A stretch of DNA of 64,000 nucleotides from Rhodospirillales bacterium URHD0017 (GTDB lineage: Bacteria; Pseudomonadota; Alphaproteobacteria; Reyranellales; Reyranellaceae). The notes below the pieces were generated by a model. It saw nothing but the letters and a program-made list of their open reading frames with translations. It was not told the DNA's origin and did no database searches. Of the stretch, positions 32,105 through 41,367 are shown piece after piece (positions within the stretch are counted from its first letter, which is position 1; each line of letters opens with the position of its first letter). The stretch lies in contig FODP01000003.1 of the NCBI GenBank assembly GCA_900110395.1, forward strand, positions 186,001 to 250,000, read 5' to 3'. A program made the translations under genes and the position numbers.

Positions 32105-33748
32105 TTACGCCGCGACCTTGCGTTCGCGTGAGGCCACGGCGGCCAAAACCATTTCCGCGCACTTCTCGCCGATCATGATGCAGGGCGCATTGGTGTTGCC
32201 GCTTGTCAGCGTCGGCATGATCGAGGCATCGGCGACGCGCAGGCCCTGGAGGCCGTGCACCTGAAGCTCGTTGTCGACGACGGCCATGGGATCGGCGCCC
32301 ATCTTGCAGGTGCCGACCGGATGGTAGGTGGTTTCGGCGTTGTTGCGCACCCACTCCAGGATCTCATCGTCGGTCGTAAGGTGCGCGCCGGGCGCGATCT
32401 CCTCGCCGGTCATCTCCTTGAGGGGTGAGGTCGCCATCAGCTCGCGACCTTTGCGGATGGCGGCCAGCAGGCCGTCGCGGTCGGCACGGGCGGACAGGAA
32501 GTTGAAGCGGATGGCCGGCGGCTCGGCGGGGTCGGCCGATTTCACGTGCACCGATCCGGTGCTTTCCGAGCGCAGCACATTGACGTTCATGGTGATGCCG
32601 CGCCGCCTTGCGACGCGGCGCTCGCGGCCGACCATTTCGTAGAGGAACGGCAGGACCGAGATGGTGGCGTCGGGCGATTCGAGGCCGGGCCGCGTGCGGA
32701 AGTACATGCGGATCGGCACCGACGTCGTCGCCAGGAAGCCCTCGCCCCAAAGGGCGTACTTCAGCGCCTCGCGCGCCAGCCGCCAGCCGCGGGCGTTGTC
32801 GTTGAAGGTGGCGTTACGCGCGGTGATGGCGAACTTCACGCGCGGCGAATAGTGGTCGCGCAGGTTCTCGCCGACGCCGTTCAGCTCGTGCACCGGCATG
32901 ATGCCGAGCGAGCGCAGGCGCTGGCCCTGGCCGATGCCGGAGAGCTCCAGGAGCTTCGGCGAGTTGATCGAGCCGCTGCAGACGATGACCTCGCGCTCAG
33001 CCCTCGCCTCGCGCTTTTCGCCGTTCACGGCATAGCGCACGCCGACACAGGCCTTGCCCTCGAGGATCAGCGTCTCGGCCAGCGCGCCCTGCTCGACCGT
33101 GAGGTTGCGCCGGCCGCGCGCCGGATCGAGGTAGCAGAAGGCCGTGCTCTGGCGGCGACCCTTGGCGATCGTCACCTGCGACATGCCGATGCCTTCCTGC
33201 GTCGCGCCGTTGAGGTCGGGGTTGAAGGGCAGGCCGATCCTGTTCGCCGCCTCGATCATCGATTCGAGCAGCGGGACCTTGTGGCGCGGCGTGTCGCTGA
33301 CGCGGAGCGGCCCCGAGCGGCCGCGCAGCTCGTCGGAGCCGCCGCCGTAGTTCTCCATGCGCTTGTAGACCGGCAGCACGTCCTGCCAGCTCCAGCCGCG
33401 ATTGCCGAGCTGCGCCCAGTGGTCGTAGTCCTGCGCCTGGCCGCGGATATAGACCATGCCGTTGATCGAACTCGAGCCGCCCAGCATCTTTCCCCGCGGC
33501 ACTTCTATGCGGCGTCCGCCGGAACCCTCGTCGGGCTCGGAGGCGAAGCACCAGTTGACGGCGGGCAGGTCAATCATCTTGGAAACGCCGACCGGGATGC
33601 GCGACCAGAAGTAGCCGGAGCCCTCGGTGCCGGCCTCGAGCAGCAGCACGCGGTGCGCGCCGCTTTCGCTCAGCCGGGCGGCGACGACGGCGCCCGCCGA
33701 GCCGGCGCCGACGACGATGTAGTCAAATGAAGCTTCGTTGGTCGGCAT
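32105..33748 (-). CDS. GMC family FAD oxidoreductase
   Basis: A 547-residue glucose-methanol-choline oxidoreductase resembling choline or alcohol dehydrogenases. FAD motif YIVVGAGSAGAVVAARLSE is at the N-terminus, then PRGKMLGGSSSINGMVYIRG. Signature 2 is SGSINSPKLLELSGIG. The catalytic pair is His in TTYHPVGTCKMG and Asn in TSGNTNAPCIMIGEK. It oxidises an alcohol to an aldehyde; the substrate is unknown. The start MPTNEASFDY has a GGGGAGAA ribosome site. An earlier TTG in frame is less likely. Confidence 0.92.
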   Translation of the reverse strand: MPTNEASFDYIVVGAGSAGAVVAARLSESGAHRVLLLEAGTEGSGYFWSRIPVGVSKMIDLPAVNWCFASEPDEGSGGRRIEVPRGKMLGGSSSINGMVYIRGQAQDYDHWAQLGNRGWSWQDVLPVYKRMENYGGGSDELRGRSGPLRVSDTPRHKVPLLESMIEAANRIGLPFNPDLNGATQEGIGMSQVTIAKGRRQSTAFCYLDPARGRRNLTVEQGALAETLILEGKACVGVRYAVNGEKREARAEREVIVCSGSINSPKLLELSGIGQGQRLRSLGIMPVHELNGVGENLRDHYSPRVKFAITARNATFNDNARGWRLAREALKYALWGEGFLATTSVPIRMYFRTRPGLESPDATISVLPFLYEMVGRERRVARRRGITMNVNVLRSESTGSVHVKSADPAEPPAIRFNFLSARADRDGLLAAIRKGRELMATSPLKEMTGEEIAPGAHLTTDDEILEWVRNNAETTYHPVGTCKMGADPMAVVDNELQVHGLQGLRVADASIMPTLTSGNTNAPCIMIGEKCAEMVLAAVASRERKVAA

Positions 33749-33767
33749 GATCGGCGTTCTCCCCAAT

Positions 33768-33838
33768 TTGTCATCCCGAACGTCGCGAGGGACCTTTTCT
33801 GCGGCCTCAAAGGCCCCTCGCTGCGATCGGGGTGACAG
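33768..33838. repeat. TGTCATCCC-type dispersed palindrome
   Basis: TTGTCATCCCGA at one end and TCGGGGTGACAG at the other form an inverted repeat about 70 bases long, with an internal AGGGACC/AGGCCCCT stem. A half copy, CTCGGGATGACAG, is at 35849-35861. Repeats of this form are widespread in rhizobial genomes. Confidence 0.7.
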
Positions 33839-33903
33839 TTATCGCAAGCTTGACCTGCCTGTTTCCGCCGTGACAAGGCCGCGGCCGCAAGCGTGCCGTG
33901 CGT

Positions 33904-34707
33904 TCACGGCAGGCCTTTGATCCAGTCGACGATGCGCTGGGAGGCCGCCTGATCGGTGTTGCGATGATCGCCGCCGTCGATTACCAGGAACTTGCTGTAC
34001 GGGTTCTTGGCGGCGGGCTTGTAGACGGAGTTCTCCATGTAGCCGTAGCCGGGGTCCTTTGTGCCGATGATCACCATCACGGGAATGCTGGCGGGCAGAA
34101 GCGGGGCCTGCACCGGCATGCTCGCCTGGCCGCGCGGGTTCAGCCAGGAGGCGTAGACGCCGGCCGTCGTCGATATCCTGATGCTGCTGCCCTGGTTCTC
34201 GTCGAGGCCCGAAAAGGGTTGGCTGGCCTGGCCGCTCTTCACCAGTTGGGCCGCCTGATCGATCGAATCCTTGATGGCGGGATTGCTGCGGTAGAAACCG
34301 ACGGGCGAATGGCCGGGTGCGGCCATGACCACGCCGGCAACGTTCTGGCGGGCCACTGCGTAGGCCAGCGCCATGTTGGCGCCGAGGCTCTGTCCGCCGA
34401 CGACGATGCGCTGGGCGCCCTGGGCGCGCAGCTGGTTGGCGTAGCCGTCGATCATGGCGAACACCTGGTCGGGCGTGACGTTGATCTTCTCCCAGCCGCC
34501 CGAACCCCATGGCATCGACGGCACCACGACCTTCATGCCGGCCGCCTGTGCCTTCGAGGCGATGTCGCGCAGGCCCGGCGTGTTGGCCGAACCCTGCTTG
34601 CCGTGCATCAGGATGACGCCGACCGCGCCCTGCGCCGCGGCCGGGGCCGCCAGCGCCAGCAGCACGGCGATCGCCGATGCGATGCGTCCGATCGAGTTCC
34701 CCAACAT
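33904..34707 (-). CDS. secreted alpha/beta hydrolase
   Basis: A 267-residue protein with a signal peptide (IASAIAVLLALAAPAAAQ). The nucleophile elbow is VVGGQSLGANMALA (Ser near residue 107), the oxyanion region GVILMHGKQGS, and the catalytic His lies in DGGDHRNTDQ near the C-terminus. The likely acid is Asp in VIIGTKDPGYG. The size fits a periplasmic esterase or acyl hydrolase, close to families annotated as DUF3530-like or dienelactone-hydrolase-like. The substrate is unknown. GGGGAGG precedes the start. Confidence 0.78.
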   Translation of the reverse strand: MLGNSIGRIASAIAVLLALAAPAAAQGAVGVILMHGKQGSANTPGLRDIASKAQAAGMKVVVPSMPWGSGGWEKINVTPDQVFAMIDGYANQLRAQGAQRIVVGGQSLGANMALAYAVARQNVAGVVMAAPGHSPVGFYRSNPAIKDSIDQAAQLVKSGQASQPFSGLDENQGSSIRISTTAGVYASWLNPRGQASMPVQAPLLPASIPVMVIIGTKDPGYGYMENSVYKPAAKNPYSKFLVIDGGDHRNTDQAASQRIVDWIKGLP

Positions 34708-34791
34708 CCATGCCTCCCCAAGTCTGTCGCAAACTTAGCTGATGCAGGATCGGCAGGGCCAGCCTAGCGTGCGGGGATACGGGAGAGATCC

Positions 34792-35826
34792 ATGGAATTC
34801 GATGTCATGACGCGCGCCACCACCTGGGACAACGTGGCGGCCCTGGCGCGCCGCACCGAGGCGGCCGGCTTTTCCGGCATGCTGTTCACCGAAGGCCATC
34901 AGGTGCCGTGGATGAACATCGCCGCCGCGGCCCTGGCGGCGCCGTCGCTGCATTTCTCGACCGGCATCGCCATCGCCTTCGCCCGAAGCCCGATGGTCAC
35001 GGCGGAGATCGCCTGGGAGCTGGCGCAGAACACCAGGGGCAAGTTCCGGCTGGGGCTGGGCAGCCAGGTGAAGGCGCACATCACGCGGCGCTACGGCAGC
35101 CCGTTCGACAAGCCCGCGCCGCAGATGAAGGACTACGTGCAGGCGGTGAAGGCGTGCCTGAAGGCGTTCCGCCGCGAGGGGTCGCTGCAGCATGACGGGC
35201 CGTACTACAAGCTGAGCCTGCTCACCGAGCAATGGACGCCGCCGCGGCACGAGCATGAGGACGTGAAGATCGACATCTCCGCCGTCGGGCCGATCATGGT
35301 CCGGGTGGCGGGCGAGGTCGCCGATGGCGTGCACGTGCATCCCATGCATTCGATGCACTACATCAAGAACCGGCTGCTGCCGGGCGTCGCCGAGGGCGCG
35401 AAGCGGGCCGGACGCGACCGCAAGGACGTCGACCTGATCATCCCGGTCATCGTCGCGGCGGGCGATACGCCGGAAGAGCGGGCGCTGCCGATCAAGGAAG
35501 CCAAGACCACCATCGGCTTCTATGGCTCGACGCCGAACTATGCCTTCCAGTTCGACGACCTTGGCCATGTCGGCCTGCGCGACAAGCTCAGCGCCTGCCT
35601 CAAGGCCGGCGACAGCGCCGGGAGCGAGGCGCTGATCACCGACGAGATCCTCGACCAGTTCGCCATCGTGGCGCGCTGGGACGACGTCGCCGACCGCATG
35701 ATCGAGCGCTACAAGGGCATCGCCGCACGGCTGGTGATCTATCTTGCCTCGCACTGGCGCGAGGTCGATCCCAAGGTGCTCGAGCGCTGGGGCGAGGTGG
35801 CGCGCGCGGTGAGGAAAGCTGCGTAG
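34792..35826 (+). CDS. luciferase-like F420-type oxidoreductase
   Basis: A 344-residue LLM-fold protein. MEFDVMTRATTWDNVAALARRTEAAGF at the N-terminus and SPMVTAEIAWELAQNTRGKF followed by RLGLGSQVKAHITRRYG match the MSMEG_2256-like subfamily of putative F420-dependent oxidoreductases. The family was first recognised in mycobacteria. Whether this host makes F420 cannot be told from the window, and FMN use is an alternative. It is divergent from the secreted hydrolase. Confidence 0.85.
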   Translation: MEFDVMTRATTWDNVAALARRTEAAGFSGMLFTEGHQVPWMNIAAAALAAPSLHFSTGIAIAFARSPMVTAEIAWELAQNTRGKFRLGLGSQVKAHITRRYGSPFDKPAPQMKDYVQAVKACLKAFRREGSLQHDGPYYKLSLLTEQWTPPRHEHEDVKIDISAVGPIMVRVAGEVADGVHVHPMHSMHYIKNRLLPGVAEGAKRAGRDRKDVDLIIPVIVAAGDTPEERALPIKEAKTTIGFYGSTPNYAFQFDDLGHVGLRDKLSACLKAGDSAGSEALITDEILDQFAIVARWDDVADRMIERYKGIAARLVIYLASHWREVDPKVLERWGEVARAVRKAA

Positions 35827-35889
35827 AAGCCAGCGTGCCGCTGCTTCGCTCGGGATGACAGCGGGTCAGAGGCAAGGCATCCTGCGACC

Positions 35890-36252
35890 ATGAACGAAAG
35901 AATTGCCCTCGGCCTCACCGCCCTCTTGACCCTCACCGCCTGCCAGAGCGCGGGCCAGCTCGAGCAGAAGCCGCCGACCTGGACCGCCCTGTACCAGGCC
36001 CCCTGGGAGCCAATGGCGAACTGCATCGTGGCGCGCTCGCAAACGCCGCTGGTCACCGTGACGCCGACCTTCTCAGCCGGCAGCGCGCAGATCATCACCA
36101 AGAATCCGGCCGGCGGCGTGCTGGGCACGTTCAACGTCCGCCAGGTTTCCGGCAATGCCACCGAGGTGGCCTACCGCAGCATCTACGGCGGGCCCGACAC
36201 GGACGCCGGCGGCGGCGCCCGCAACATCGCCGATCGCTGCGCCCGGCCCTGA
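35890..36252 (+). CDS. small lipoprotein
   Basis: A 120-residue lipoprotein with lipobox LTAC (cysteine near residue 18) after the signal NERIALGLTALLTLTA. The mature domain (QSAGQLEQKPPTWTALYQAP, later CIVARSQTPLVTVTP and an end cysteine NIADRCARP) looks like a small beta domain with one disulfide. The family is not recognised. It is co-directional with the cyclase-like gene 126 bases downstream. Confidence 0.6.
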   Translation: MNERIALGLTALLTLTACQSAGQLEQKPPTWTALYQAPWEPMANCIVARSQTPLVTVTPTFSAGSAQIITKNPAGGVLGTFNVRQVSGNATEVAYRSIYGGPDTDAGGGARNIADRCARP

Positions 36253-36378
36253 CGCGCCGCCCGTCGAAATAGAAGGCTGCGGTTCGACGCAAAAGACCGG
36301 CGGCCGCCTGTCGACGCGGTTGCCGGCATCGGCGCGCCCTCCTACCATTCCCCTTGGGGATCGGGGAGTTCGCTTCAA

Positions 36379-38187
36379 TTGACGCGGCAAGTACGGAGGC
36401 TGGCGGCAGTCCTGTTTGCAGACGCAGTCGGATCGTCTCGGCTCATGGGCCGGGACGAGAGCGGCACCGTTGCGCGGCTCCTGCACCACATGAACGGGCG
36501 GCTGGGACCAGCCATCGAACGTCGGGGCGGGCGGGTGATCAGGCTGAAGGGCGATGGCGGCCTGATCGAATTCGCCAGCGCCGTTGACGCGCTCGCCGCG
36601 GCCATCGATTTCCAGCAGGCCGTGGCCGAGGCCAATCGCGACGAGGCCGGGGACGACGCCATCCTGTTCAGGGTCGGCATTCACCTTGGCGACGTCATCG
36701 TCGACGGCATCGACATCTATGGCGACGACGTGAACGTGGCCGCGCGCCTCGAGACCGAGGCGCCGCCGGGCGCGATCGTGGTGTCGCGCGCCGTGCGGGA
36801 TGCGGTCGACGGACGGCTCAAGGCGACGCTTCATCCCATGGGCGAACTCACCCTCAAGAACATCGACCGACCGATCCAGGCTTTCCGCGTCGAATGGAAA
36901 GCCGAGGATTGGCCGGTGTCTCCGGCAGCACCGCCGCAAGCAGGCGCCACCGCACCTCGGCCCGGCTCGGCGGCCCCTTCGGAACCGCCGCGGCTTTCCA
37001 TCGTGGTGCTGCCCTTCGCGAACATCGGCGGCGACCCCGAACACGAATATTTTGTCGACGGCGTCACCGAGAGCCTGACCACCGACCTGTCGCGCATGGG
37101 CGGCATGCTGGTGATCTCGCGCAACACGGCGTTCACCTACAAGGGCAAGTCCGTCGATGTGATCCAGGTCGGCCGCGAGCTGAACACGCGGTTTGCGCTC
37201 GAAGGCTCCGTGCAGCGCAGCGCCGACCGCATGCGCGTCAACGTCCAGCTCATCGACACCAGGACCAGCAACCACCTGTGGGCGGAGCGTTTTGACAAGC
37301 CCGTGGGCGATCTCTTCGACATGCAGGATGAAATCATCGCGCGGCTCGCCCGACAATTGGGCACGCAGCTGATCGACGCCGAAGCGCGGCGGGCGGAACG
37401 GGCGCCGATCCCCGATTCCCTCGACCTCTACTTCCAGGGCATGGCCGTGCTGAACATGGGGAACACTCCCGACTACCTCATCCAAGCACGGGGCTATTTC
37501 GAGCGTGCCCTGAAGCTCGACCCGGCCAACATCGAGGCGCTGGTGTGGGGCGCGTATGTCGATGCGCTGAAAGTTTCGCTTTACGCGGCCGACGATCGGA
37601 GCGTGCGACTGGCGGCCGCCGAGACGGCCCTTGCGGCCGCCCTGTCGCTCGCACCCGAACATGCCGCGGCCCACCTGTTCCTGGGGCTGGTGCAGATCCA
37701 GACCAACCGCGCGGTCCAGGGCATGGCCTCGTGCGAGCAGGCGTTGGCGCTCGATCGCAACCTCGCGCCCGCTCATGCGATGATTGGCCTCGCGAAGTAT
37801 CGCCTCGGCCGCAGCGAGGAGACCGAGGCGCACATCCAGGAGGCGCTGCGTCTCAGCCCGCGCGATTCGTTCGTTGCGGCGTGGCTGTCGATCGCGGGCG
37901 ATGCCAAGCTTTTCCTCGGCAGCGACGAGGAGGCGGTCGCCCGGCTTCGGGGCGCGCTGTCGCTCAACCGCAACAATCCCTACACGAACTTCCTGCTCGC
38001 CGCGGCCTTGGCGCATCTCGGCCGGCTCGATGAGGCTGAGGCCGCGGTCCGGGCGGGCCTCGCCCTCAATCCCGAGTTCAACATGCGCCGCTACCGGGCC
38101 GGTGCCGCGAGCGACAATCCCACCTTCCTGGCGCAGCGCGAGCGCGTCGTCGACGGCTTGCGCAAGGCGGGCGTGCCGGAGGGATGA
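36379..38187 (+). CDS. class III cyclase-like / TolB-like / TPR regulator
   Basis: A 602-residue protein with three parts. Residues about 5-170 are a class III nucleotide-cyclase domain: LFADAVGSSRLM with first metal Asp, LKGDGGLIEF with the second, and DVNVAARLE with the transition-state Asn/Arg. The adenine-selecting Lys of the KxxGDG motif is Arg here. Residues about 205-345 are a FlgO/TolB-like domain (VLPFANIGGDPEHEYFVDGV). Residues 350-600 hold TPR repeats. The start is a TTG with GGGGAG upstream. Such proteins are common in rhizobia; cyclase activity is likely but unproven. Confidence 0.85.
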   Translation: MTRQVRRLAAVLFADAVGSSRLMGRDESGTVARLLHHMNGRLGPAIERRGGRVIRLKGDGGLIEFASAVDALAAAIDFQQAVAEANRDEAGDDAILFRVGIHLGDVIVDGIDIYGDDVNVAARLETEAPPGAIVVSRAVRDAVDGRLKATLHPMGELTLKNIDRPIQAFRVEWKAEDWPVSPAAPPQAGATAPRPGSAAPSEPPRLSIVVLPFANIGGDPEHEYFVDGVTESLTTDLSRMGGMLVISRNTAFTYKGKSVDVIQVGRELNTRFALEGSVQRSADRMRVNVQLIDTRTSNHLWAERFDKPVGDLFDMQDEIIARLARQLGTQLIDAEARRAERAPIPDSLDLYFQGMAVLNMGNTPDYLIQARGYFERALKLDPANIEALVWGAYVDALKVSLYAADDRSVRLAAAETALAAALSLAPEHAAAHLFLGLVQIQTNRAVQGMASCEQALALDRNLAPAHAMIGLAKYRLGRSEETEAHIQEALRLSPRDSFVAAWLSIAGDAKLFLGSDEEAVARLRGALSLNRNNPYTNFLLAAALAHLGRLDEAEAAVRAGLALNPEFNMRRYRAGAASDNPTFLAQRERVVDGLRKAGVPEG

Positions 38188-38236
38188 TCGGCGAACCTCC
38201 GAGGCCTGCTCATCTCTTCTGCTCATCTTTCATGCT

Positions 38237-38334
38237 CCTCTCCCCCTTGGGGGAGAGGCTGGGTGAGGGGGTGACGCAGGAGACAATCTTCGCGATTTAC
38301 CCCCTCACCTAACCTCTCCCCCAAGGGGGAGAGG
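38237..38334. repeat. paired GC-rich hairpin repeat, second copy
   Basis: CCTCTCCCCCTT...GGAGAGG at 38237-38258 and CCTCTCCCCCAA...GAGAGG at 38313-38334 flank GGTGAGGGG / CCCCTCACC. This is the same element as at 19875-19966. It sits between convergent genes. Confidence 0.85.
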
Positions 38335-38343
38335 AACATGATT

Positions 38344-38376
38344 CATGAGCGGACCTGGAGGTCCGCGCTCCGGCAG
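38344..38376. repeat. element C, single outer arm
   Basis: TGAGCGGACCTGGAGGTCCG followed by CGCTCCGGCAGGA matches one outer arm of the 22581-22740 element, including its GGACCTGGAGGTCC mini-hairpin. It ends at the 3' edge of the catalase/cytochrome gene. Confidence 0.7.
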
Positions 38377-38381
38377 GACCT

Positions 38382-41339
38382 TCACATCGACTTCAGGAAC
38401 TCGATCAGGGCGCTGCGCTCGTCGGGGCTGAGCTTGCGGCCGACGCGGCCCGGCACCATCGCGTTCTTGTCGTAGGGATCGTCGAACTCGTGGCCGGTAT
38501 TGTGGTTGCCGGGCAGCCAGGTCTTGTACAGGAACCCGCCCGGCAATTCGTCGTGGCGGTAGCCTAGCTTCTCCGGATCGTACTCGCGATGGCCGAGCCA
38601 GAATGTCTTCGGCCGCTCGCGCGCCGGCCCGAGCAGCGCCTCGATGGTGGGCACCGAGCCGTTGTGCAGGTAGGGCGGCGTCGCCCACACGCCGTCGAGC
38701 GGGCGGGCCTTGTAGACCATCTCGGCCCTGACATCATTCTTGCGGTAGCCGTCCATCGCCTCGCGCTTGTCCGCAGAAATGGACTGCTTGTCGTACCAGA
38801 GGCTTACCGCCTTGCCGACGACCTCCTTCAGCGCCTCGGGGAACCTGTCGCTCTCGAGAACCACGTTCGGCGGGAGCTTGACCGTGCGGTTGGCCAGGCT
38901 GTCGAGATATGTCCCGTCGGTGCCGACCTCCTCGACGGGGATCTCGTTCAATTTCAGATAGCGTTGCCCGCCCGCTTTCGACTTCATCCAGTGCTTGTCT
39001 TCCCAGAACGCCTTGCTGCCTTTGGCCGGCAGGTGGCAGTGCTGACAGATCTCGACGTAGAGCTTCGCGCCGCGCTCGGCGAGCTCGGTCTTGATCGGAC
39101 CCAGGATCTCCGCCGGCCACTTGGGCGCGTGCAGGCCGGTGAAACCATCGCCCTCGCTCGGCTGCTTGCCGGCGATCATCTCCTCCATCTTGAACAGGTT
39201 GGCGACCTGCACGGTCGATGTGTAGAGCGGCGCCGTCAGGCTTGGGCTGGCCTGGGCTGCGCCGGCGAAGGCGATGGAGGCGCCGGTCCCCAGCGCCTCG
39301 CCGGCGTTACGCACCATCGGCTGGCCGATCGACGCGCTGTACTGTGCCCAAGGGAACCACGGCGTATCCCAGATGCGAGGGTAGTGCACCGGCGCCGAGC
39401 TGCCGACGTAGTTCCCGGGTTGGTCGAGGTCGATCGAGAACACCTGGTTGCCGATGCGGTTCAGGGCGTCGAGCCGTCCGAAGCCCTCCTCCACGCCCTG
39501 TGGCTTCACCTTCTTGTCGAGGGCGCCGAGCGCGCGGACCCGGCCATACACGGCATCGAGTTGGGCCCGCAGCGCCGCGCGCGAGTCGTCGTTCGCATCG
39601 GCCCCGAGCAGCCGCAGCGCAAAGCGGTCGAAGCGCAACGGATCCCAATGCGTGAGGAACAGCGACACGCCGATCGCCTGGTTCAGCTTGACGATGTCGG
39701 TCATCGCCGATCCACCGTCGATCAGGAGCTGGGTGCCTTTGAAAGTCAGCCGGCCGGTGTGGCAGGCGGCACAGCTCAGCCCGATGGCACTCATGGCCTC
39801 GCCCGTCGCCGCATTGCGCCACGGCCTGCCGTCCGGCAGGAGCATCGGATCGGCTTCGCGGTCGCTGCAGGTGAAGCCAACCGGCAGGCGATGCCGCCAA
39901 GCCTGCGTGGCCGGACCGCTGGTGTAGTCCGCTCCCGTCTTGGGTTCCTTGCAGTGCCGCCAGTCGTAGGCGCCTTCCTCCGTGCTCGAGGGGATGAAGC
40001 CGAACCGGTCGAGATAGGCCTGGTCGGCGAGCGCCCCGGAGTCGCCGAGCGTCAGGTACGGCTGCTCCAGCGCGATGAACCAGTCGTAGGGAACGTTGAT
40101 CATCGGCGGGAACTGCCCGCCCTGGTTGGCGTGGCGGTACCATTCGCGCGCCGGCGGCTTCCAGTTCTGGTCGAGCCAGACGCTCTTCTCGACCGGCGGA
40201 AACTCGGGCACGGCCACGTACAGCATCGACCAGATCTTCGGGACGCCGACCACGAGCGCCGCTACGACGGCGGCCGCCGTGGCCAGCCTCGCCCAGCGCC
40301 ACAACGGGCGGCCCGGATCCGGGGGCGCAACGGCGCTGGTCGGCTCCTGTCGCCGGGCCAGGTTGATGAAATGGCGCAGCCGGGACGTCGCGGCATAGAC
40401 GGTGCGGCGGATCTCGTTGATCTGCCCGACCGGCCGGTGCTCCGGCAGGGCATGCCACGGCGTGTAGGAAAGGTTCTCGCCGAAGCGGATCTGGTCGGGC
40501 CGGTCGAAGTCCTGCGCCGGAATGGTGATGACGGCAACGCGCTGGCTCGGGGTGTCCCATTCGACGGTGGGATTGTCGATCCCCTCGGGCGTGGCATCGG
40601 TCTTGAGCTGCACGAAGAAGTCGAACGACGCCGATCGTGCCGCGGTCGTGAGCTGGCCGACCATCGCCCGCCGCAGGTAGTCCTTGTCGCGGAACTGCGG
40701 CGGGATGGGTGCCGCCATGTTTTGCGGATCGGGGACGGCCTGGTAGCGGCAGATCGTCGTGTCGTCGCGGCCGAAGGCATACGGCACCTGACTCCAGAAC
40801 GGCCGCGCGAGCGGGCTGTCGACGATGCGGTTGTGGTAATTCTCCACGACGTAGATGTCTTCGGGGTGGGCCTTTTCGAGCGCCGCCAGCCACTCCTTGG
40901 GTTTGCCCCCGAAGTTCCGGACCAGCTCCTTGAACAGGCGGACGTACCAGTCCGTGTCGCGCACGAAGAAGACCGGGCCGTCGATCAGGATGAAGTCGTG
41001 CGTTGTGGCGCTCGCCTCGGCCTCCAGGATCTTCTCGCCGGGCACGCCGATCAGCTTGATGGCCATGCCCTGCGGGCCCGCTTCACGGTCTTCGGTCTGC
41101 GGACCGTTGGAAAAGCGAATGAGCGCGTCATACCGGCCGGGCTTGGCGAACAAGCCGACCTTGTAGCGGGTCGGAATGTTGTCGAGCACCTCGAACGACG
41201 CCCGGACGACGCCATGGGGCTTAGGATGCTGGCCGCGCTTGCTGATGCCGCTCTTGGCCATGGCGACGAACTGCAGGAGCCTGATCAGCCTGGTCTTGGC
41301 GAGCCGGTCTTTCGCCGCCGCTTCCGTTTCGTTGGTCAC
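38382..41339 (-). CDS. catalase-fold / di-heme cytochrome c fusion protein
   Basis: A 985-residue protein with a GTG start. Residues about 25-330 are a catalase-like heme domain of the SrpA/small-catalase type: RASFEVLDNIPTRYKVGLF, YDALIRFSNG, HDFILIDGPVFFVRD. A single membrane helix (about 350-372) follows. Residues 375-985 resemble di-heme cytochrome c peroxidases and RoxA-type rubber oxygenases, with heme-c sites CAACH (523-527) and CQHCH (765-769) and PYLHNGSVPTIEALL near the end. Topology implies a cytoplasmic catalase-like part and a periplasmic di-heme part. The catalase distal His is not at its usual VVHA position (VVRA here). Peroxide or lipid-peroxide handling is inferred. Confidence 0.8.
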   Translation of the reverse strand: MTNETEAAAKDRLAKTRLIRLLQFVAMAKSGISKRGQHPKPHGVVRASFEVLDNIPTRYKVGLFAKPGRYDALIRFSNGPQTEDREAGPQGMAIKLIGVPGEKILEAEASATTHDFILIDGPVFFVRDTDWYVRLFKELVRNFGGKPKEWLAALEKAHPEDIYVVENYHNRIVDSPLARPFWSQVPYAFGRDDTTICRYQAVPDPQNMAAPIPPQFRDKDYLRRAMVGQLTTAARSASFDFFVQLKTDATPEGIDNPTVEWDTPSQRVAVITIPAQDFDRPDQIRFGENLSYTPWHALPEHRPVGQINEIRRTVYAATSRLRHFINLARRQEPTSAVAPPDPGRPLWRWARLATAAAVVAALVVGVPKIWSMLYVAVPEFPPVEKSVWLDQNWKPPAREWYRHANQGGQFPPMINVPYDWFIALEQPYLTLGDSGALADQAYLDRFGFIPSSTEEGAYDWRHCKEPKTGADYTSGPATQAWRHRLPVGFTCSDREADPMLLPDGRPWRNAATGEAMSAIGLSCAACHTGRLTFKGTQLLIDGGSAMTDIVKLNQAIGVSLFLTHWDPLRFDRFALRLLGADANDDSRAALRAQLDAVYGRVRALGALDKKVKPQGVEEGFGRLDALNRIGNQVFSIDLDQPGNYVGSSAPVHYPRIWDTPWFPWAQYSASIGQPMVRNAGEALGTGASIAFAGAAQASPSLTAPLYTSTVQVANLFKMEEMIAGKQPSEGDGFTGLHAPKWPAEILGPIKTELAERGAKLYVEICQHCHLPAKGSKAFWEDKHWMKSKAGGQRYLKLNEIPVEEVGTDGTYLDSLANRTVKLPPNVVLESDRFPEALKEVVGKAVSLWYDKQSISADKREAMDGYRKNDVRAEMVYKARPLDGVWATPPYLHNGSVPTIEALLGPARERPKTFWLGHREYDPEKLGYRHDELPGGFLYKTWLPGNHNTGHEFDDPYDKNAMVPGRVGRKLSPDERSALIEFLKSM

Positions 41340-41367
41340 CTCTTTTCCCCCGCTCGACGCTACCAGT

